Source: an uncultured Ruegeria sp. (lineage in GTDB: Bacteria; Pseudomonadota; Alphaproteobacteria; Rhodobacterales; Rhodobacteraceae). From it: a stretch of DNA of 64,000 bases. The notes beneath the pieces are model-generated. The model saw only the letters and a program-made list of their open reading frames with translations. It searched no databases and was not told the DNA's origin. The stretch's first letter is position 1, and each line of letters begins with the position of its first letter. A program made the position numbers and the translations under genes. Location: the NCBI RefSeq assembly GCF_947504215.1, contig NZ_CANNGO010000002.1:294888-358887 (forward strand), in the 5' to 3' direction. Of the stretch, positions 1 through 8,006 are shown one piece after another.

Positions 1-251
1 TGGACCGTGACGCGGTGTTCACGATGGAACAGGCGCTTGAACGGATGCGCCCGCTGATCGGATTCGCCGGAACCTGGACTGATATGGAAACCTATCTGCC
101 CGAGGGCTGGGATGCTGATCCGGTGCGCAAGCGCTCGGCCACTGCGGCGACGTTTGCAGCCTCGCTGGAGTTGGTGAAAGAAGGACATATGGAGATGAAG
201 CAAAGCGAGAGCTTTGCGCCGATCCAACTGCGCAAGAGGACCGAGACTTGA
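1..251 (+). CDS. scpA: Segregation and condensation protein A, C-terminal part
   Basis: This is the 3' end of a gene cut by the left window edge; the reading frame starts at base 3. The visible residues form the end of a kleisin-type protein, including a stretch that reads as the conserved C-terminal winged-helix region that binds the SMC head. ScpA bridges SMC and ScpB in the condensin complex that organises and segregates the chromosome. The stop codon overlaps the TTG start of scpB, so the two are translationally coupled. The identification rests on the fragment and on scpB next to it. Confidence 0.8.
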   Translation, partial: DRDAVFTMEQALERMRPLIGFAGTWTDMETYLPEGWDADPVRKRSATAATFAASLELVKEGHMEMKQSESFAPIQLRKRTET

Positions 252-904
252 CTGACGCCCCCAAAGAAGATGGCACCGGCACCCTGTTCGAGGCGCCTCC
301 GCTGGCTGAGCAGGAGCGTATGGTCGAGGCTGTGTTATTTGCCAGCGCTGAACCCGTGACGATTGCCGATCTCGAAGTACGGATGCCTCATGGCAGCGAC
401 GCGGCGCAAGCGGTGGAAGTTCTGCAAAAGCGCTATGAAGGGCGCGGTGTGCGTGTGGTCAAGGTGGGTGAGGCCTGGGCCATTCGAACCGCCCCCGACC
501 TGGGGTTCCTGATGCAAAAGGAAACCGTTGAGACCCGCAAGCTTAGCCGGGCCGCGATCGAAACTTTGGCTATTGTAGCCTATCATCAGCCCTGTACCCG
601 GGCCGAAATCGAAGAGATCCGGGGCGTGTCGGTGTCGCGTGGAACCATTGATCAACTCCTTGAAATGGAGTGGATTCGTCTGGGCCGCCGTCGCATGACA
701 CCGGGCCGTCCGGTGACGTTTGTGGTTACCCCGCAATTTCTGGACCATTTCGGGTTGGAAAACGCGCGTGATTTGCCGGGTCTCAAGGAATTGCGTGCCG
801 CTGGACTGCTGGAAAACCGGCCGCCTCCGGGCGCGATGCCCATTGGCGAGGGAAGCGACGACGAAGCAGACGAGGATCAAACCGAACTGTTCGAAGAAGA
901 GTGA
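248..904 (+). CDS. scpB: Segregation and condensation protein B
   Basis: A 218-residue protein with the two winged-helix domains of ScpB. The N-terminal half begins after a short acidic tail at about residue 20, and the central block containing IETLAIVAYHQP and RGVS is the family signature. ScpB dimers bind ScpA and regulate the SMC ATPase. The start is a TTG that overlaps the scpA stop, which is usual for this pair; no better ATG lies near. The C-terminus is an acidic tail. Family and context agree, so confidence is high. Confidence 0.93.
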   Translation: MTDAPKEDGTGTLFEAPPLAEQERMVEAVLFASAEPVTIADLEVRMPHGSDAAQAVEVLQKRYEGRGVRVVKVGEAWAIRTAPDLGFLMQKETVETRKLSRAAIETLAIVAYHQPCTRAEIEEIRGVSVSRGTIDQLLEMEWIRLGRRRMTPGRPVTFVVTPQFLDHFGLENARDLPGLKELRAAGLLENRPPPGAMPIGEGSDDEADEDQTELFEEE

Positions 905-970
905 TCGCACGGCCCTTTTGTTGCCGCACAGATCGCTTATGTTGTGGGTCAGGGAACCGGAGTTGAACAG

Positions 971-1213
971 ATGAACGCAAATCGGATCATCGACATGATC
1001 GTGCGACAGGTGGTACGCCGCCTAGTCACACGGGGTGTGGACAAAGGGTTTGATCTGGCTGATCGGACCACCCGTAAACCTGGCCAGACATCCGCGCCAC
1101 CCAGCGATTCTGAAGCCAAGCGCCAAATGGCAGACAGCTCAGGGCGGCAAAAACAGAACATGAAACAGGTGCAGCAACTGACACGTCAGATGCGACGATT
1201 CATGAGGTTCTGA
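971..1213 (+). CDS. Small basic hypothetical protein downstream of scpB
   Basis: An 80-residue protein when started at the ATG at 971, which has GGAG about ten bases upstream; the frame could also open at 944. It begins with an amphipathic helix rich in Arg and Val, followed by a polar Ser/Gln linker and a strongly basic end (QMRRFMRF). No domain is recognised. It lies 66 bases after scpB on the same strand, so it may share that transcript. A nucleoid- or membrane-associated role is possible but is only inference. Confidence 0.65.
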   Translation: MNANRIIDMIVRQVVRRLVTRGVDKGFDLADRTTRKPGQTSAPPSDSEAKRQMADSSGRQKQNMKQVQQLTRQMRRFMRF

Positions 1214-1216
1214 AGG

Positions 1217-2296
1217 TCAGCCTGGAGCTTTGAAGTGTTTAGACAGTTTCAAACCCTGGCCTTGATAGTTCGAGGCAATGCCCGCACCGTATAGCTGCGT
1301 TGGCATTTCGGCCATGCGTTCATAAACCAGCCTGCCAACAACTTGCCCGTGCTCCAGCACAAAGGGCGCTTCGTGACAGCGTACTTCCAGCACGCCGCGC
1401 GATCCTGCGCCACCTGCTTCGGCATGGCCAAAACCGGGATCAAAGAAGCCTGCATAGTGCACGCGAAACTCGCCAACCATCGCCAGATAGGGGGCCATTT
1501 CGGCTGCATACAAGGGTGGGATATGCACGGCTTCGCGGCTGACAAGGATGTAGAAAGCACCGGGGTCCAAGATGATACGCCCGTCCTTGGTGCGCACTTC
1601 TTCCCAGTAATCCTGCGGATCATATCCACCGATGCGATCCAGATCGATCACACCCGTATGTGGTTTGGCGCGGTATCCAACCAGATCGGTGCCCGGCAAT
1701 TGCAGGTCTACCGAAAACCCTAACCCGTCGTGAATCACGGCGGGTCCGTCCACCAAGGGCGAGTCTGCATGTAGTGTATTCAACTCATCATCTGACAAAA
1801 CGGCCTGACCCTGACGGAACCGGATCTGGTTCAGCCGCATGCCGGGCCGCACCAGAACCGAGAAGGAACGCGGACATATCTCAGCATATAGCGGGCCGGT
1901 GTATCCCGAGGGCACCCGGTCAAACTCGGTGCCGCCATCGGTGATCGTGCGGGTCAGCAAGTCCAATCGACCGGTCGAGCTTTTGGCATTGGCCACAGCA
2001 TTTGTGCCGGATGGAAGCGCGAGCGACTCCATAAGCGGCACAAGATAGACGCAGCCCTTTTCCAGAACGGCCCCGCCGGTGATATCGATGCGATGCATCT
2101 CAAACTCTGTCAGGCGATCTGCAACCGTTCGGCCTTCGCCAGCCAGGAACGAGGCGCGCACCCGGTAAGCCACTGTTCCCAAACGAAGATCAAGGCTGGC
2201 CGGCTGAATTTGCGCAGGCAAAACGTCTGGGCTGGCCGAGATTTCGCCACGCCCGATCATTGCTTCGATCTGCTGGTTAGGGCACACGCCTGTCAT
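1217..2296 (-). CDS. dcd: 2'-deoxycytidine 5'-triphosphate deaminase, long form
   Basis: A protein of about 359 residues made of two related dUTPase-fold halves. This is the long DCD form common in alphaproteobacteria, roughly twice the size of E. coli Dcd. It deaminates dCTP to dUTP, feeding thymidylate synthesis. The N-terminal half has the PAQIQPASLDLRLG block; the second half repeats the fold with VDLQLPG and FDPGFGH. The ATG at 2296 is chosen because AGAGGGGG lies just upstream; an upstream in-frame start at 2341 would add 15 unlikely residues. Confidence 0.88.
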   Translation of the reverse strand: MTGVCPNQQIEAMIGRGEISASPDVLPAQIQPASLDLRLGTVAYRVRASFLAGEGRTVADRLTEFEMHRIDITGGAVLEKGCVYLVPLMESLALPSGTNAVANAKSSTGRLDLLTRTITDGGTEFDRVPSGYTGPLYAEICPRSFSVLVRPGMRLNQIRFRQGQAVLSDDELNTLHADSPLVDGPAVIHDGLGFSVDLQLPGTDLVGYRAKPHTGVIDLDRIGGYDPQDYWEEVRTKDGRIILDPGAFYILVSREAVHIPPLYAAEMAPYLAMVGEFRVHYAGFFDPGFGHAEAGGAGSRGVLEVRCHEAPFVLEHGQVVGRLVYERMAEMPTQLYGAGIASNYQGQGLKLSKHFKAPG

Positions 2297-2357
2297 TCTA
2301 TTCCCCCTCTGCGACAGAAGAGGATCTGGCCTGTCTGCCATAAACGTCGGTGTGATT

Positions 2358-2434
2358 TGGTCGGGCTAGCAGGACTCGAACCTGCGACCTTCCGTCCCCC
2401 AGACGGACGCGCTACCAGGCTGCGCCATAGCCCG
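2358..2434 (-). tRNA. tRNA-Pro (anticodon GGG)
   Basis: Read on the minus strand, the 77 bases fold as a full cloverleaf. The acceptor stem is CGGGCTA paired with TAGCCCG, and the D arm carries AGCCTGGTAGC. The anticodon stem TCCGT/ACGGA closes a CTGGGGG loop with GGG at the anticodon, and the T arm is GCAGG-TTCGAAT-CCTGC. The 3' CCA is encoded. It reads proline codon CCC. It lies between dcd and the merR gene. Confidence 0.97.
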
Positions 2435-2495
2435 ACGTTGAGGTGTTCATAAAGACTTTCCCGGCAGGGGCAAGAGGAAAACAAAGCCTTTGTAC

Positions 2496-3068
2496 CTATC
2501 CTGCCGCCCGGTTCTCAATTCGATTCAACAGGGTACGCAATTCTTTGGCAACCGGTGCAATCTGGCGCAAAAGCTGATCGTCAAACTCGGTTTTGCTCCA
2601 GGCTTGCGTGGCGATTCCACCCAGCAGGGGGGCCTCGTCCAGGTATCCCCGGGCGGCGGGTTTCCGAGCCTCAGACACTGCCGTTGTTTCATCCGTATTC
2701 TCAAGATCCATATGGATTTGCTCAGCCGCTCGGGCCGCATTCTGTTCGGATGAAAAGGGCACAACAACTGCGTCTGACGTTTCCGGCATGTCATCGAGGC
2801 TTGGAGACAGCGAGGCCACATGAGCCACACCCTGTTCGCGCAAAATGCGTTGAACGCCTTTGATTGTAATCCCTTCCTCGTGCAGCAAACGTTTGATACC
2901 GCCCAGAAGGCGCATGTCATTCGGACGGTAATACCGACGTCCACCAGCGCGTTTGACCGGTTTCACCTGCGTGAACCGGCTTTCCCAGAATCGTAGCACA
3001 TGTGCCTGAACGCCGAGCCAATCCGCAACTTCACTGATGGTGCGAAAGGCGTCGGGCGACTTGCTCAT
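2496..3068 (-). CDS. MerR family transcriptional regulator
   Basis: A 190-residue protein with an N-terminal MerR winged-helix domain, about residues 8-80. It contains [20 protein letters not shown] and the GRRYYR wing. The rest is a polar, low-complexity linker and a short helical C-terminus with no metal-binding cysteines, so it is not a classic metal sensor. It follows ihfA by 18 bases on the same strand, the usual place of this regulator in alphaproteobacteria. Its ligand and targets are unknown. Confidence 0.85.
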   Translation of the reverse strand: MSKSPDAFRTISEVADWLGVQAHVLRFWESRFTQVKPVKRAGGRRYYRPNDMRLLGGIKRLLHEEGITIKGVQRILREQGVAHVASLSPSLDDMPETSDAVVVPFSSEQNAARAAEQIHMDLENTDETTAVSEARKPAARGYLDEAPLLGGIATQAWSKTEFDDQLLRQIAPVAKELRTLLNRIENRAAG

Positions 3069-3086
3069 AACCGTTATGTCCTGAAC

Positions 3087-3389
3087 TTACTTGCGGTTCC
3101 CGGCTGCGACGCGATCCTTCATCAGATGCGACGGGCGGAAGGTCAGCACGCGACGCGGCTGAATAGGAACTTCTTCACCGGTTTTGGGGTTGCGGCCGAT
3201 GCGGGCGGTTTTGTCCCGAACGCTGAATGTACCAAAAGATGAAATCTTGACCTGTTCCCCACGCACCAGCGCGTCAGACATATGATCAAGAACGCTTTCA
3301 ACCAGTTGCGCGCTTTCATTGCGTGAAAGACCGACTTCACGAAAGACGGCCTCGCTCAGATCCATTCGGGTCAGTGTTTTGTCGCCCAT
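3087..3389 (-). CDS. ihfA: Integration host factor subunit alpha
   Basis: A 100-residue DNA-bending protein of the HU/IHF family that pairs with IHF-beta, which is encoded elsewhere. The sequence has the [21 protein letters not shown]-terminus and the beta-arm region [12 protein letters not shown], which carries the minor-groove-inserting proline. The ATG at 3389 has AGGGGAAA just upstream; an open extension to 3458 is not family-like. The gene lies between fabH and merR in the usual alphaproteobacterial order. Confidence 0.95.
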   Translation of the reverse strand: MGDKTLTRMDLSEAVFREVGLSRNESAQLVESVLDHMSDALVRGEQVKISSFGTFSVRDKTARIGRNPKTGEEVPIQPRRVLTFRPSHLMKDRVAAGNRK

Positions 3390-3485
3390 GCTTTTTCCCC
3401 TGTTGATATCAAAGCATAGGGTGATGCGAAATTCGCTGTCAATATCAATGAATTGCAAGCGGCTGTGTAAGCTGGAAAGTGCCTG

Positions 3486-4457
3486 TCACCAGCGCAGAAC
3501 TACGGCACCCCAGGCCAGACCCCCACCAATCGCTTCGGTCACGATCAGATCACCGGGCTTTATTTGTCCGCGCTCTTTGCCGACAGACATGGCCAAAGGA
3601 ATCGACGCGGCCGACGTATTGCCATGATCCTGAACCGTCACCACGACATTTTCCATCGGCAGGCCCATTTTCTTGGCCGTGCCCTGAATTATGCGGATAT
3701 TGGCCTGATGTGGGACAATCCAGTCCACATCGGCGCTGCTTAGGCCCGCGCCGGCAAGGGCCGTTTCCGCGGTCTTCGACAGCTTCTCCACCGCATGGCG
3801 AAACACCTGATTGCCTTGCATCCGCAAATGGCCAGTTGATTGCGTGGACACGCCGCCATCGACATATAGCAAGTCCTTGTACCGACCGTCGGAATTCAGA
3901 TCGGTGGACAGAATACCCCGGTCTTCGGCGGTTCCCTGAGCCTCTTGCGCTTCCAGCACCAATGCGCCCGCGCCATCCCCGAACAGAACGCAGGTAGAGC
4001 GGTCGGTCCAGTCCATGATTCGCGAAAACGTCTCGGCGCCGATCACCAGAACGCGTTTGGCCTGACCGGACAGGATCAGTGCGTTGGCGTTGCTGAGGGC
4101 AAAGACAAAACCAGCGCAAACTGCTTGTACGTCGAAGGCAAACCCCTTTGTCATGCCCAGACGCGCCTGAACCATTGTCGACGCGGACGGGAATGTCAGA
4201 TCAGCCGTCGACGTCGCCAGAACGATTGCATCGATGTCATCGGCCTGAAGACCCGCGTCTTCCAACGCGGCCTCGGCTGCTTTGGTTGCCAGATCGGACG
4301 TTGTTTCGCCTTCGGCAGCGAAGTGGCGACGCTCAATCCCCGAGCGGGTGCGGATCCACTCATCCGTTGTATCCAAGGTTTTCTCAAACTCGGAATTGGG
4401 GACGACACGTTCCGGCAAGTAATGCCCGACACCTACAACAACTGAACGGCTTGCCAT
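3486..4457 (-). CDS. fabH: 3-oxoacyl-ACP synthase III (FabH)
   Basis: A 323-residue condensing enzyme that joins acetyl-CoA and malonyl-ACP to start type II fatty acid synthesis. The catalytic triad is visible: Cys114 in QAVCAGF, His250 in VPHQAN and Asn280 in DHGNTS. It has full family length. It follows plsX by 21 bases on the same strand, the widespread plsX-fabH pairing that ties phospholipid and fatty acid synthesis together. Confidence 0.97.
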   Translation of the reverse strand: MASRSVVVGVGHYLPERVVPNSEFEKTLDTTDEWIRTRSGIERRHFAAEGETTSDLATKAAEAALEDAGLQADDIDAIVLATSTADLTFPSASTMVQARLGMTKGFAFDVQAVCAGFVFALSNANALILSGQAKRVLVIGAETFSRIMDWTDRSTCVLFGDGAGALVLEAQEAQGTAEDRGILSTDLNSDGRYKDLLYVDGGVSTQSTGHLRMQGNQVFRHAVEKLSKTAETALAGAGLSSADVDWIVPHQANIRIIQGTAKKMGLPMENVVVTVQDHGNTSAASIPLAMSVGKERGQIKPGDLIVTEAIGGGLAWGAVVLRW

Positions 4458-4478
4458 TCTGGGGTACTGCCTTTTTTG

Positions 4479-5567
4479 TTATTTTTCGGTCTGCGGCGCA
4501 GCCTGCGCGGCATCTTGTGCAAGCTGGGCAGTCGATGCAACCCGTGCCGCCAATTTTTCCGCAAATCCGGACTCAGCCAGGGTAAAGGCCAGCTTGACCG
4601 CCGCTGACACACCTGTCTCGTCGGCCCCACCATGGGATTTCACGACCGTGCCGTTCAGCCCCAAAAATACGCCACCGTTTACACGGCGCGGATCAATGCG
4701 CTTTTTTAGGCGTCCCAGTGACGTGATCGCAAGAACGGATGCCAGGCGCGACAGGGGGCTGTACTTGAAGGCCTGACGCAGCAGATCGCCGATCAGGCTC
4801 GCTGTGCCTTCGCCGGTTTTGATTGCGACGTTGCCGGTAAACCCGTCGGTCACAATGACATCTGCTTTGTCGCCGGGAATGTCGCTGCCTTCGACAAAAC
4901 CCACGAAGTCAAAATTTGCCTGATCCGCGAATTCCGAGATCATGCCGTGCGCTTCCTTAAGCTCGGGCCGACCTTTGTGTTCTTCCGTGCCCACATTCAG
5001 CAAGCCGATACGAGGGCGGTGCTGCGCCATGCCATTACGGGCGTAGGATGCGCCCATTAGTGCAAACTGAAGAAGGTCCTTGGCATCAGCGCGCACATCA
5101 GCGCCGACATCCAGCATGACATTGAAACCCTGCGGGTTTCGCGACGGCCACAGAATCGCAATTGCAGGTCGATTCACGCCCGGCAGCTTGCGCAGGCGCA
5201 TCATCGACAGCGCCATCAACGCTCCGGTATTGCCGCAGGACACCGCGCCATGAGCTTCACCATCGCGCACGGCCTCCAATGCTGACCACATCGAGGTCTG
5301 CTTGCCATTGCGCACAACTTGGCTGGGTTTGTCCTCCATCGTGACGACGTCGGGGCAATCACGAAAAACGACGCGCCCATCAAGGACACGTCGTTTGGCA
5401 ACTAGTTTGCGCAGCGCAGCTTCTGGACCGTGCAGCAGGAACCCGATCTCCGGGTTTTTCTTAGCGGATCGCGCAAGCCCTGCAATGACGACCGATGGAC
5501 CAGCGTCCCCACCCATAGCGTCAACCGAGATGGTGATCCGATCGGGTTGCGTGGGCTGCTCAGTCAT
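4479..5567 (-). CDS. plsX: Phosphate acyltransferase PlsX
   Basis: A 362-residue enzyme that makes acyl-phosphate from acyl-ACP for the PlsY route to lysophosphatidate. It starts with the ISVDAMGGDAGP block and contains the GNTGALMALS and VTDGFTGNVAIK family motifs. It is a peripheral membrane protein in known members. It follows rpmF by 24 bases, and the rpmF-plsX-fabH operon is very widely conserved. The Ala/Gln-rich tail of about 25 residues is variable in the family. Confidence 0.96.
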   Translation of the reverse strand: MTEQPTQPDRITISVDAMGGDAGPSVVIAGLARSAKKNPEIGFLLHGPEAALRKLVAKRRVLDGRVVFRDCPDVVTMEDKPSQVVRNGKQTSMWSALEAVRDGEAHGAVSCGNTGALMALSMMRLRKLPGVNRPAIAILWPSRNPQGFNVMLDVGADVRADAKDLLQFALMGASYARNGMAQHRPRIGLLNVGTEEHKGRPELKEAHGMISEFADQANFDFVGFVEGSDIPGDKADVIVTDGFTGNVAIKTGEGTASLIGDLLRQAFKYSPLSRLASVLAITSLGRLKKRIDPRRVNGGVFLGLNGTVVKSHGGADETGVSAAVKLAFTLAESGFAEKLAARVASTAQLAQDAAQAAPQTEK

Positions 5568-5591
5568 TCCCTGGTCTGTGCTCGATCAGGC

Positions 5592-5798
5592 TTAGGCCGC
5601 GTCTTCATCCAGGTCGATTTCGTCGGCCTGTGCGACGACTTCACGATCGTCGTAGTGGCCGCAGGATGCGCACACGTGGTGCGGGCGCTTCAGTTCACCG
5701 CAGTTGGCGCATTCGTTCGGGTTTGCAGCAACCAGAGCGTCGTGCGCGCGGCGGTTGTTGCGGCGCGACTTGGAAACTTTGTTCTGTTGGACAGCCAT
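5592..5798 (-). CDS. rpmF: 50S ribosomal protein L32
   Basis: A 68-residue ribosomal protein starting [20 protein letters not shown], the typical basic N-terminus of L32. Four cysteines at residues 30, 33, 43 and 46 form two CxxC pairs, so this is the zinc-binding form. A C-terminal acidic tail is present. It heads the plsX-fabH-ihfA series; about 205 bases separate it from the DUF177 gene upstream, so it may also have its own promoter. Confidence 0.97.
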   Translation of the reverse strand: MAVQQNKVSKSRRNNRRAHDALVAANPNECANCGELKRPHHVCASCGHYDDREVVAQADEIDLDEDAA

Positions 5799-6003
5799 GG
5801 TCTCAACCTTTGTCTACTAAGGGCGAGCAGATTCGCTGCCAGCCGGGTTTCATATTCCGTTTTATCGAGGTTTGACGCGCGTTTAGGGGACGAGCCCCGC
5901 AATGTCCAACCCAAAATCCGATGAGCGCGCGAAAATACTGCGATTCTCGACATGTTCAAGCGCTTTTTCTGACCGCCTGCTATGACAGGAAATCAGACCC
6001 CTG

Positions 6004-6540
6004 TCACTCGTCTTTTTTGAGCGTGTCACGCAATCCTGCCAATCCGGCAAAGGGTTTCACATCCGCGTCTGTCATTGGCTGTTTGCCGGGTTCGGTATAA
6101 CCAGTCGACCCCAATTCGGCACCATCCTTGCGCGGATATTGTGGCAAGGCCAGCGACAATGCTTCGATCATAACCTGGTGTGGGTCAATTTCTGCACCCA
6201 AAGGTTCGGTTTCGTCATCTTCGGGGATTTCGTATTCGGGCTCGTCTGGGTTGCTCCATTCGGCGACAAAAACGCGGGAAACCGGAATGTCGATCCGGGT
6301 CGTAACCGGTTCCAGCGTCACGACACAGGGTTGAATAACGGTCGCCCCCAATTTGCCGGTCAAAGCCCAGTCCCGCTTGCCCTGACTGTGCAGCTCGCCT
6401 GTAAAACTGAGTTTGCGCAGGCCAAGCAATTCAAGCTCGTTCTTAATGTCGTTCAGCACCTCTGCGTCGGGGCGCAGGTTAAAGGCTGTTGGGGCGTTTT
6501 GCGGCAAATCAACCACCCGCAATGAAGTAACGTCGCTCAT
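6004..6540 (-). CDS. DUF177 (YceD-type) protein
   Basis: A 178-residue protein of the YceD/DUF177 family, which typically precedes rpmF. The core runs from LRVVDLPQNAPTAFNLRP to QPCVVTLEPV and the acidic EPEYEIPEDDETEPLG region. In other bacteria YceD has been linked to 23S rRNA maturation and large-subunit assembly; the exact role here is not shown by sequence. The ATG at 6540 is chosen by family start; the open frame runs upstream to 6726 without support. It is divergent from bamE. Confidence 0.85.
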   Translation of the reverse strand: MSDVTSLRVVDLPQNAPTAFNLRPDAEVLNDIKNELELLGLRKLSFTGELHSQGKRDWALTGKLGATVIQPCVVTLEPVTTRIDIPVSRVFVAEWSNPDEPEYEIPEDDETEPLGAEIDPHQVMIEALSLALPQYPRKDGAELGSTGYTEPGKQPMTDADVKPFAGLAGLRDTLKKDE

Positions 6541-6624
6541 TCGAGAGTCTTTCCTGTGTTGAACCGTGGCAGCGGTTTCTGTAATCGGATAGAAGCCGCA
6601 AGAGGCCAAGGCAAGAGGGTGTAC

Positions 6625-7098
6625 ATGTTGAAGGTTGTGAATAAGGTGAAACCGGCGACGAAATCGCTTGTCTTTGGTGCCTGCCTGGCAATTGTCGGCG
6701 CATGTACGCCGATCTTCAAGAATCATGGATATGTGCCACCTGCCGATGAATTGGCCGAAATCCAGGTCGGCAAGGATACGCGTGACAGCGTAACCGAAGC
6801 CATCGGCGCGCCGGGCGCGTCAGGCGTCGTTCAGGATTCGGGTTTTTATTACGTCCGGTCGCGTGTCCGTCATTACGGCCCGAAAAAGCCCGAAGTTGTA
6901 TCCCGCGAACTTGTAGCCATCAGCTTTGACCAGCGCGGAGTTGTACGGAACATTGAACGGTTTGGCCTGGAAGACGGGATCGTGATTCCGCTTGAGCGCC
7001 GCGTGACGGATTCGAATGTGCAGGACAAAGGCTTCTTGCGTCAGCTGCTGGGCAACATCGGGAACTTCAATCCGGCTAATGTCATTGGGTCCAACTAA
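6625..7098 (+). CDS. bamE: Outer membrane assembly lipoprotein BamE (SmpA/OmlA)
   Basis: A 157-residue lipoprotein. A short basic N-terminus and hydrophobic segment lead to the lipobox IVGAC, with Cys27 as the likely lipidated residue. The SmpA/OmlA fold follows, with the IQVGKDTRDSVTEAIGAPGA and SFDQRGVVRNIERFG motifs. BamE is part of the BAM complex that inserts outer membrane proteins. The ATG at 6625 has AAGAGG upstream. It is divergent from the DUF177 gene. Confidence 0.9.
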   Translation: MLKVVNKVKPATKSLVFGACLAIVGACTPIFKNHGYVPPADELAEIQVGKDTRDSVTEAIGAPGASGVVQDSGFYYVRSRVRHYGPKKPEVVSRELVAISFDQRGVVRNIERFGLEDGIVIPLERRVTDSNVQDKGFLRQLLGNIGNFNPANVIGSN

Positions 7099-7121
7099 TT
7101 CAGGCCAACATCTTGCGATGG

Positions 7122-7147
7122 TCACACGGCATTCACATGTCGTGTGA
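7122..7147. other. Inverted repeat between bamE and the acyltransferase gene
   Basis: TCACACG and CGTGTGA form a perfect 7-base stem with a 12-base loop. No T-run follows on either strand, so a normal intrinsic terminator is not clear. It could be a weak terminator for bamE or a protein site for the downstream gene, whose start lies about 50 bases later. Confidence 0.3.
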
Positions 7148-7197
7148 TACGGAACACGCAAGGATCTAATCGGTCAGCAACCGCGGAGGATGCGACC

Positions 7198-7938
7198 ATG
7201 GCAACGGCAGTTTTGCTGAGCAAAGGGCGATACCAGGCCCGTTTGGCGCGATCGGCCAAGGATGTTGCGGCAGCACAAGCGCTGCGCACGCTGGCCTTTG
7301 GCACAAAGCAACCCGATCAGGATGATTTTGATACGTTATGCGCCCATGTTCTGGTTGAGGACATGCGCTCGGACGGTCAACTGGTGTGTTGCTTTCGCAT
7401 GTTGACGATAGAAGATGGTGCCGAGATCGGGTGCAGCTATTCGGCCCAATACTATGACCTGACGACCCTTGCTGATTTTAGCGGTCGCATGGTGGAAATG
7501 GGCCGGTTCTGCGTTCACCCTGATTGGAAAGATCCCGATATATTGCGGGTCGCGTGGGGCGCGATGACCGCCTATGTGGATCAGAATGGGGTGGAAATGC
7601 TGTTTGGCTGTTCCTCCTTTGCCGGAACTGAAACTGCCGAGTATCTGGACGCTTTTGCGATGCTTCGAGATCGCCACCTTGGCCCCACGCGCTGGTTACC
7701 GCGGGTCAAAGCGCCTGATGTGTTTCGGTTTGCCTCTCGGTTGCGTCGCAGGCCCGACGCTAAAAAGGCGATGCTGAGAATGCCGCCGTTGTTGCGCACC
7801 TACCTGATGATGGGCGGCTGGGTCAGCGATCATGCGGTGGTGGATCGGCACATGAATACGTTGCACGTGTTCACGGGTTTGGAAATCGGGACGATTCCGC
7901 CGGCACGCAAGCGTTTGCTGCGGGCCGTGGCCGGGTAA
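7198..7938 (+). CDS. GNAT-type acyltransferase, OlsB (ornithine N-acyltransferase) family
   Basis: A 246-residue protein of the COG3176 acyltransferase group that includes OlsB, which transfers 3-hydroxyacyl chains from ACP to ornithine in the first step of ornithine lipid synthesis. The GNAT-like core contains VCCFRML at about residue 63 and MGRFCVHPDW at about 101, a family hallmark. Ornithine lipids are common in roseobacters. No olsA (O-acyltransferase) lies beside it, so the specific substrate is inferred. GCGGAGG precedes the ATG at 7198. Confidence 0.6.
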   Translation: MATAVLLSKGRYQARLARSAKDVAAAQALRTLAFGTKQPDQDDFDTLCAHVLVEDMRSDGQLVCCFRMLTIEDGAEIGCSYSAQYYDLTTLADFSGRMVEMGRFCVHPDWKDPDILRVAWGAMTAYVDQNGVEMLFGCSSFAGTETAEYLDAFAMLRDRHLGPTRWLPRVKAPDVFRFASRLRRRPDAKKAMLRMPPLLRTYLMMGGWVSDHAVVDRHMNTLHVFTGLEIGTIPPARKRLLRAVAG

Positions 7939-7966
7939 TTTGAGTATTTGTAAAAAGGTGAAGGCA
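7936..7966 (+). repeat. Rhodobacteraceae-type intergenic motif, copy A (variant)
   Basis: Right after the acyltransferase stop the DNA reads GAGTATTTGTAAAAAGGTGA. This resembles the shared core (A/G)TATTT-N5-8-(A)GATGAAG seen at about 14745, 38557 and 47338, always just after a gene end or in a gap. It is a divergent copy. Function is unknown; see the findings. Confidence 0.4.
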
Positions 7967-8006
7967 AAGCGTTGACGCTTAGATCGCGCCAGTTTAGCTG
8001 GCGGGC

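Noticed and set aside
335..910. A 191-codon minus-strand frame over scpB
   Set aside because: Antisense shadow of scpB, with no family features.
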